Position numbers and translations under genes: made by a program. The notes under the pieces were generated by a model. It did no database searches. It was given only the letters and a program-made list of their open reading frames with translations, and was not told where the DNA came from. 64,000 nucleotides of DNA from assembly GCF_003287955.1 (NCBI RefSeq), contig NZ_QMKP01000002.1, positions 1 to 64,000 of the forward strand, read 5' to 3'. Of the stretch, positions 59,276 to 64,000 are shown one piece after another. The stretch is from Arthrobacter sp. AQ5-06 (GTDB taxonomy: Bacteria > Actinomycetota > Actinomycetes > Actinomycetales > Micrococcaceae). Each line of letters starts with the position of its first letter. Within the stretch, counting starts at the first letter, position 1.

Positions 59276-61152
59276 GCATCAAGGAGGCGAGCCCAGTCCC
59301 GGCTCGCACGAAAGGTACTGTCCGACATCGCCTGCCGTGGGAGCAAATCGGTCTGGCGGTCCTCCTCGCTGGCACCGCGGCAGCGTTCCTCTGGGGCCTG
59401 GACCGCAACGGCTGGGCGAACCCCTTTTACTCCGCAGCGGCTCAGGCCGGATCACAGAACTGGAAAGCCTTCTTCTATGGCTCCCTTGACGCCGGCAACG
59501 TCATCACCGTCGACAAACCGCCGCTGAGCATCTGGATCATCTCACTGTCCGTCCGGCTGTTCGGCCTCAACTCCTGGGCCATTTTGGCCCCCCAAGCCCT
59601 CATGGGCGTGGCCACGACCTTGCTGATCTATAAAGTCATCCGACGCAGCCAGCCTGCCCCAACAGCCTTACTGGGCGGTCTCATCTACGCAACGACACCC
59701 GTGGTTCTCCTGATGTCGCGCTTCAACAATCCCGAGCCACTCATGGGACTCCTGACGGTAGCCGCCGTCTACTACGGACTCCGGGCTATGGAAGACAACC
59801 GCTCGGCCTGGTATTTGCTTATGGGAACAGCCTTGGGCCTTGGGTTTATGGCAAAGCAAATTCAGGCCTTCCTAGTGATTCCCGCACTCCTCCTCGCGTT
59901 GCTTCTACTTGGCGTCGGAACCGTCAGGTCGCGCCTGCTCCGGCTGCTAGGAACGCTAGCCGCGATGGTTATCAGCGGCGGCTGGTGGATGACCATAGTT
60001 GACTTGACCCCCGCCGGCGAGCGGCCTTATGTTGGCGGATCTGCGTCAAATAGCATGCTCGAACTAACGTTGGACTACAACGGGCTGGCTCGTTTCCTAC
60101 GTTTCAGTGCGGACGCACAGCTAGGAAAAGCGGAAGCCCCTGTCCCGTCCGATATGAACTACGACGGCGGCCCTGGCCGTCTCTTTAACGCCAATTTTGC
60201 TCCCGAAGGAGCGTGGCTACTTTTCACCGCGTTGATTTGCGCCCTCGCTTTGTTAGTGCTGTGGCGCCAGTCAGGGAGCGGCAGACAGGGTTCGCGTCTG
60301 ATGACCGTTGGCGTTGTGTGGCTGGTCTCCGTCTACGTTGTCCTGAGCTACATGGGCACTATGACACACACGTACTATATTTTTTCCATCGCGGCTCCCG
60401 TGGCCATCGTGGTTCCTTTGGGAATCCAGCTTCTGTGGAATCTGAGGCATCGAGGAGTTCCCCGCCTTATCGGCGCTGTCCTTGTGTCCGGGACCGGCTA
60501 TATCGCAGTCCGAATTTTCCAGTACAGCAACGATTGGGGCCTGTGGCCGCTCGTCGTGGCATGCGCCGCGTGTCTGGCCACGGCGGGGTGGCTCTTGGCA
60601 GCAAGGCCGCTCGCGCGCGTCGCTGTCATGGCTCTAGTGGTTTTATCCATGGTGATTTCCCCAGTGGCAACTGACCTTATTACGTTAACTCGGCCCCAGA
60701 CGGGCACCAATCCCCTGTCGGGCCCGGTGGCCAACAACCCTGAGGCACTGGCGGCACATCTTGAGGCAGCCCGCCTCGGGAATCCTCCCCTTGCACGCCA
60801 TCTCGGATACGGGGTTGCACCATCAGATGCAGTGACAACACTTCTTAAAAAAACCAGCAATGCTGAATGGGCTGCGGCCACCTATACCGCCCAGAATGCG
60901 GCCCAATATCAACTGGCCTCTCAACGGCCGGTCATCGCGCTGGGAGGGTGGCTAGGTGAGGATCCCGCCCCTAACATCGAACAGTTCAAGAGCCTGGTCG
61001 AGAAGCAGAAGATCGGCTACTTCATATGGCAACAACCAATCCTAGACGGAGTACCGCTTGGAACCGATGCTGCTGCCATCACGGAGTGGGTCCACGCTAA
61101 CTACACGGGAGAAGAAGTTGACGGTGTCACAGTCTACGACCTTGGGAAATAG
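59272..61152 (+). CDS. GT39/GT-C glycosyltransferase 1
   Basis: 626 aa, about 11-12 hydrophobic helices then an extracellular ~150-residue domain. NPFYSAAAQAG, ITVDKPPLSIWI, SRFNNPEPLMGLL and MAKQIQAFLVIP are the conserved loops of the ArnT/PMT-like (B. subtilis YkcB-type) group, which use polyprenyl-P-sugars. The start is TTG overlapping the upstream stop (TTGA), so the gene is translationally coupled to the polyprenyl-P-sugar synthase, its probable donor supplier. The acceptor (wall glycan, lipid or protein) is unknown. Confidence 0.88.
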   Translation: MSIKEASPVPARTKGTVRHRLPWEQIGLAVLLAGTAAAFLWGLDRNGWANPFYSAAAQAGSQNWKAFFYGSLDAGNVITVDKPPLSIWIISLSVRLFGLNSWAILAPQALMGVATTLLIYKVIRRSQPAPTALLGGLIYATTPVVLLMSRFNNPEPLMGLLTVAAVYYGLRAMEDNRSAWYLLMGTALGLGFMAKQIQAFLVIPALLLALLLLGVGTVRSRLLRLLGTLAAMVISGGWWMTIVDLTPAGERPYVGGSASNSMLELTLDYNGLARFLRFSADAQLGKAEAPVPSDMNYDGGPGRLFNANFAPEGAWLLFTALICALALLVLWRQSGSGRQGSRLMTVGVVWLVSVYVVLSYMGTMTHTYYIFSIAAPVAIVVPLGIQLLWNLRHRGVPRLIGAVLVSGTGYIAVRIFQYSNDWGLWPLVVACAACLATAGWLLAARPLARVAVMALVVLSMVISPVATDLITLTRPQTGTNPLSGPVANNPEALAAHLEAARLGNPPLARHLGYGVAPSDAVTTLLKKTSNAEWAAATYTAQNAAQYQLASQRPVIALGGWLGEDPAPNIEQFKSLVEKQKIGYFIWQQPILDGVPLGTDAAAITEWVHANYTGEEVDGVTVYDLGK

Positions 61153-63022
61153 AGATACTGCCGCCTCCAGTGACTCTCATTTATCGCTCCGCAGACCTTG
61201 GTGGGAACCTCTAACACTCGTTCTAATCATGATTGGGGCCGCCATCCTGTATGTATGGGGATTAGCCGAGAATGGATGGGCTAACCCCTACTACTCTGCG
61301 GCAGTGCAAGCTGGTCTTCATGACCCGGCAGCATTCTTCTTTGGATCTGCGGACTGGGGCAACTCAATAACAGTGGATAAGCCGCCTCTCAGCCTTTGGA
61401 TCATGGGCTTGTCCGTCAGACTCTTCGGGCTGAACACATGGGCCCTTTTGCTCCCTCAGGCGGCTATGACCGCGGGTAGTACGCTGCTGATTTACCGTCT
61501 GGCCCGACGGCACCTGCCGCCCTATGCTGGCCTCCTTTCGGCCGCCGTCTTCGCTAGCACGCCCATCACAGTACTTCTCGCACGCTACAACAACCCCGAT
61601 CCACTGATGGTGCTCCTAATGCTATTGGCCATCTATGCAGGTATCCGAGCAACAGAGTCAGGCCGGGTCCGATATCTCTACCTAGCGGCCGGATTTCTGG
61701 CTCTGGGCTTCCTCGCGAAACAGCTTCAGGCGTTTCTTGTCTTACCAGCTATCGCCATTGTGTTCTGCCTGTATGTCCAGAAGAGCTGGTGGCAACGCTG
61801 GGTCTCGCTGGTTCTGACCGGTCTGCTTTTAGCAGCTGGCGCTCTTGCATGGCCGCTAGCCGTTGACCTTACGCCGGCTAACTCCCGCCCATACGTGGGG
61901 GGTTCAACAACTAATAGCATGCTCGAGTTGACTATTGGTTACAACGGAATCGATAGAATTGTCCAGGCGGGGGACGGGCCTTCGGCAGCACTGACCCCTC
62001 AAGAATTCCAGAGCATCACTACGGACGCCGGCTTTTTCCGTTTATTCAACTCCAATTATGGTCAGGAGTCAGGCTGGCTGCTGCTGCCAGCACTAATTGT
62101 TTGCGCCATTATTGCGGCTCAGGCCGTCCGTCGGCGAGATGACGCCAGTCGACCCGTATTTGCAGTAGCCGCAGCAACCTGGATGATCACGACTTACGCC
62201 GTGCTCAGCTTTATGGGCAATAGCATTCATTCGTACTACACGGCCTCAATAGCGGCCCCCTTGGCACTTTGCATCGGCTTGGGAAGCCAGATGGTAGTTT
62301 CGTCGGCTAAGTCGATTCCACAGCGTATCGGGATCGCGGCGGCCATTGTGCTCAGTTCGCTATTCTCACACGCAATGTGGCAGGTCAGTGCGTCCTATCC
62401 TGAGGCTGTGGGAACGGCCTTGCTGCTGATTGGGCTGATCGGCGCGGCAGCGCTCTCGGTGCCGGCCCCCTTCAAGTGGGTTAGGCCGGTCGCCGCCAGT
62501 CTCGGTATCGGCGCTTTGCTAGTTGGGCCCTTGGTATGCTCCATGCTGACTTTGACTTCTCCTCAGCAGGGCTCCAATCCGCTCTCAGGCGGTCTCTCCC
62601 GGAGCCCTAATACCATCAGCCGATTCTTGGACGGCGTCAAGCGCAATGACCCTGCATGGGCCACTGGCTTGGCAATAGGTGTCACACCCAGCCCCGCCCT
62701 ATCGGTATACATTAGAAACGCTCCGCCGGGCTGCACATGGGCCGCTGCCACTTATCCAGGACAGACCGCTGCCCGCTTCCAACTGGAGGTGGGGAGGCCG
62801 GTTATGCCGCTCGGCGGCTTTGCCGCCCTGGACGCTACGCCAACCCTTGAACAATTCAAGGAAATAGCCCAGAAGGGGCAACTTTGCTACTTGGTTGTAC
62901 AGCCCGAGCAACTAAAAGTGCCAGGCCTCAACAGCGAACTCTTGGCCATCCAGAAATGGGTTTCAGATAACTTCACTCCGCAGCATATTGACGGTGTCAC
63001 CGTATACGACTTGCGTAGATAG
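61127..63022 (+). CDS. GT39/GT-C glycosyltransferase 2
   Basis: 631 aa, a paralogue of the preceding gene: NPYYSAAVQAG, ITVDKPPLSLWI, ARYNNPDPLMVLL, FLAKQLQAFLVLP. Its external C-terminal domain has a Cys pair (PPGCTWAA and GQLCYLV) that the first copy lacks, a possible disulfide. The two proteins have clearly drifted apart, so this is an old tandem duplication, perhaps for different acceptors or sugars. GTG 61127 lies inside the end of gene 1 (26-base overlap); a TTG at 61121 is the alternative. Confidence 0.87.
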   Translation, partial: SQSTTLGNRDTAASSDSHLSLRRPWWEPLTLVLIMIGAAILYVWGLAENGWANPYYSAAVQAGLHDPAAFFFGSADWGNSITVDKPPLSLWIMGLSVRLFGLNTWALLLPQAAMTAGSTLLIYRLARRHLPPYAGLLSAAVFASTPITVLLARYNNPDPLMVLLMLLAIYAGIRATESGRVRYLYLAAGFLALGFLAKQLQAFLVLPAIAIVFCLYVQKSWWQRWVSLVLTGLLLAAGALAWPLAVDLTPANSRPYVGGSTTNSMLELTIGYNGIDRIVQAGDGPSAALTPQEFQSITTDAGFFRLFNSNYGQESGWLLLPALIVCAIIAAQAVRRRDDASRPVFAVAAATWMITTYAVLSFMGNSIHSYYTASIAAPLALCIGLGSQMVVSSAKSIPQRIGIAAAIVLSSLFSHAMWQVSASYPEAVGTALLLIGLIGAAALSVPAPFKWVRPVAASLGIGALLVGPLVCSMLTLTSPQQGSNPLSGGLSRSPNTISRFLDGVKRNDPAWATGLAIGVTPSPALSVYIRNAPPGCTWAAATYPGQTAARFQLEVGRPVMPLGGFAALDATPTLEQFKEIAQKGQLCYLVVQPEQLKVPGLNSELLAIQKWVSDNFTPQHIDGVTVYDLRR

Positions 63023-63096
63023 GCCGCACTGTCACTGCCTGGGTACGCGGAGCGCCCGTACCATCACAAAGCGGCACCCCATGTCGGCGCACGCCA

Positions 63097-63135
63097 AAAG
63101 GAGCCCGTCCCGCCAATGGCGGGACGGGCTCCTTT
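63097..63135. terminator. bidirectional terminator, rpsI/GT39
   Basis: AAAGGAGCCCGTCCCGCC (63097-63114) and its exact complement (63118-63135) form an 18-bp perfect stem around AAT. On the minus strand TTTT follows, ending rplM-rpsI. On the plus strand it ends the glycosyltransferase genes. Confidence 0.92.
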
Positions 63136-63194
63136 GTAAGCGGATTTAGCGCTTGGAGTACTGCTGAGCCTTACGGGCCTTCTTGAGACCGGCC
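63099..63194 (-). repeat. rpsI 3' end, intact copy of the direct repeat
   Basis: The rpsI terminator and last codons, matched by the diverged copy at 56560-56651. This copy is the functional one because it is continuous with rpsI. Confidence 0.8.
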
Positions 63195-63652
63195 TTCTTA
63201 CGCTCGATGACGCGTGCGTCACGGCGCAGGTAACCGGCCTTCTTCAGCGTGGCGCGGTTGTTCTCGGTGTCGATCTCGTTCAGGGAACGGGCGATGCCGA
63301 GGCGCAGGGCACCGGCCTGGCCGGAGATGCCGCCACCGTGGATGCGGGCAATGACGTCGTAAGCTCCATCAAGATCGAGGATCTTGAAGGGCTCGTTGAC
63401 GTCCTGCTGGTGCAGCTTGTTCGGGAAGTAGTTGTCCAGCGCGCGGCCGTTGATGGTCCACTTGCCGGTGCCGGGGACGATGCGCACGCGGGCAACAGCT
63501 TCCTTGCGGCGGCCAACTGCGGCGCCGGCAACGGTCAGTGCCGGGCGTTCCTTCTTGGGCGCTTCTGCTTCCGCAGGACCGCTCTCCGAGGTGTAGCTGG
63601 TCGGGTTTTCCTCAGCCACAATGGCCTCGGTGGTCTCTTCGTTCTGAGCCAC
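63146..63652 (-). CDS. rpsI: 30S ribosomal protein S9
   Basis: 168 aa. The core from [20 protein letters not shown] to the end is standard uS9, and the C-terminal [15 protein letters not shown] reaches the decoding site. A ~40-residue acidic N-terminal extension ([16 protein letters not shown]...) is typical of actinobacteria. It follows rplM by 38 bases. Confidence 0.97.
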   Translation of the reverse strand: MAQNEETTEAIVAEENPTSYTSESGPAEAEAPKKERPALTVAGAAVGRRKEAVARVRIVPGTGKWTINGRALDNYFPNKLHQQDVNEPFKILDLDGAYDVIARIHGGGISGQAGALRLGIARSLNEIDTENNRATLKKAGYLRRDARVIERKKAGLKKARKAQQYSKR

Positions 63653-63690
63653 GATTCTCCTTGTATAGATAAGTTGTTTGGTGGCCAGGA

Positions 63691-64000
63691 CTACTGGGCG
63701 ACCTGGGAAATTTCGAACGTCTTGGGCTGCTGGGCGGCGTGGGGGTGCTCTGCACCGCGGTACACCTTCAGCTTGCCCAGCTGCTGTGCAGCGAGGGAGT
63801 TCTTGGGGAGCATGCCTTTGATGGCCTTCTCCACGGCGCGGACCGGGTTGGATTCCAGGAGTTCCGCGTAGTTGACGGAGGTCAGGCCGCCCGGGTAGCC
63901 GGAGTGGCGGTATGCGCGCTTCTGCTCCAGCTTGGCGCCGGTCAGGGCTACCTTCTCGGCGTTGATGATGATGACGAAATCGCCCATGTCCATGTGGGAC
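63691..64000 (-). CDS. rplM: 50S ribosomal protein L13, 5' end off window
   Basis: The C-terminal ~102 residues of uL13 (147 aa in relatives); the gene continues beyond base 64000. [20 protein letters not shown] and [19 protein letters not shown] are diagnostic. First gene of rplM-rpsI. Confidence 0.95.
   Translation of the reverse strand, partial: SHMDMGDFVIIINAEKVALTGAKLEQKRAYRHSGYPGGLTSVNYAELLESNPVRAVEKAIKGMLPKNSLAAQQLGKLKVYRGAEHPHAAQQPKTFEISQVAQ

Noticed and set aside
56142..63145. Phage or integrase-borne island
   Set aside because: No integrase, excisionase or tRNA is present, and the repeat lies in a ribosomal protein gene end; recombination is more economical.

Overview
The window is a stretch of actinobacterial chromosome. 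High G+C, the mycothiol genes mshA and ino1, the TreX/TreY/TreZ trehalose block, CIRCE-controlled groESL and rplM-rpsI-glmM synteny all point to Micrococcaceae, most likely Arthrobacter, Pseudarthrobacter or Paenarthrobacter. This is judged from protein and motif recognition only. No tRNA, rRNA or CRISPR array was found.

Layout. 0-9.5 kb (mostly minus strand): ABC exporter, a WXG-type hydrolase with a lipoprotein partner, guaB, an SGNH-type acyltransferase, and a small PQ-loop-like membrane protein translationally coupled to a flavoprotein monooxygenase. 9.6-13.7 kb: LuxR/TPR regulator, ATP-dependent DNA ligase and a divergent DHFR-like reductase. 13.8-16 kb: groES-groEL behind one promoter flanked by two CIRCE operators. 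16-21.6 kb: a small membrane protein, THUMP-like methyltransferase, shikimate dehydrogenase family, GH3 lipoprotein and carboxylate-amine ligase. 21.6-25.8 kb: overlapping operon alr-tsaE-tsaB-rimI-tsaD (D-alanine supply and tRNA t6A modification). 26-35 kb: sugar kinase, GH4 glycosidase, a GNAT with an apparent internal deletion, mshA, fhs, a DUF559-type nuclease-fold protein, ino1 and an aldo/keto reductase. 35-44.6 kb: a large membrane hydrolase, then treX-treY-treZ with 4-bp overlaps. 44.6-54.8 kb: nnr, acpS, a wrecked hipA, glmS, an AAA ATPase with an AT-rich upstream region, coaA, a D,D-carboxypeptidase lipoprotein, mscL, and a complete IS30-family element.

54.8-64 kb is the most unusual part. 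In actinobacteria rplM, rpsI and glmM are normally adjacent. Here about 6.9 kb separates rpsI from glmM, carrying plus-strand glycosylation genes (acyltransferase, GT2-GtrA fusion, two tandem GT39 proteins) of visibly lower G+C. This insert is bounded by two direct copies, about 84% identical over their best 55 bases, of the 3' end of rpsI plus its terminator, as if the island entered by recombination at that site.

The second theme is palindromic repeats. Three 59-bp elements (TTGCTCTATCA...TGATAGAGCAA) lie in intergenic gaps, two of them bracketing the DUF559-type gene. A 67-bp palindrome follows the GH3 gene, and two related about 55-bp hairpins directly follow guaB and groEL. The IS30 element sits exactly at the centre of the palindromic terminator once shared by mscL and glmM. 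Where a start differs from the longest open frame, the ribosome binding site or gene overlap used is stated.
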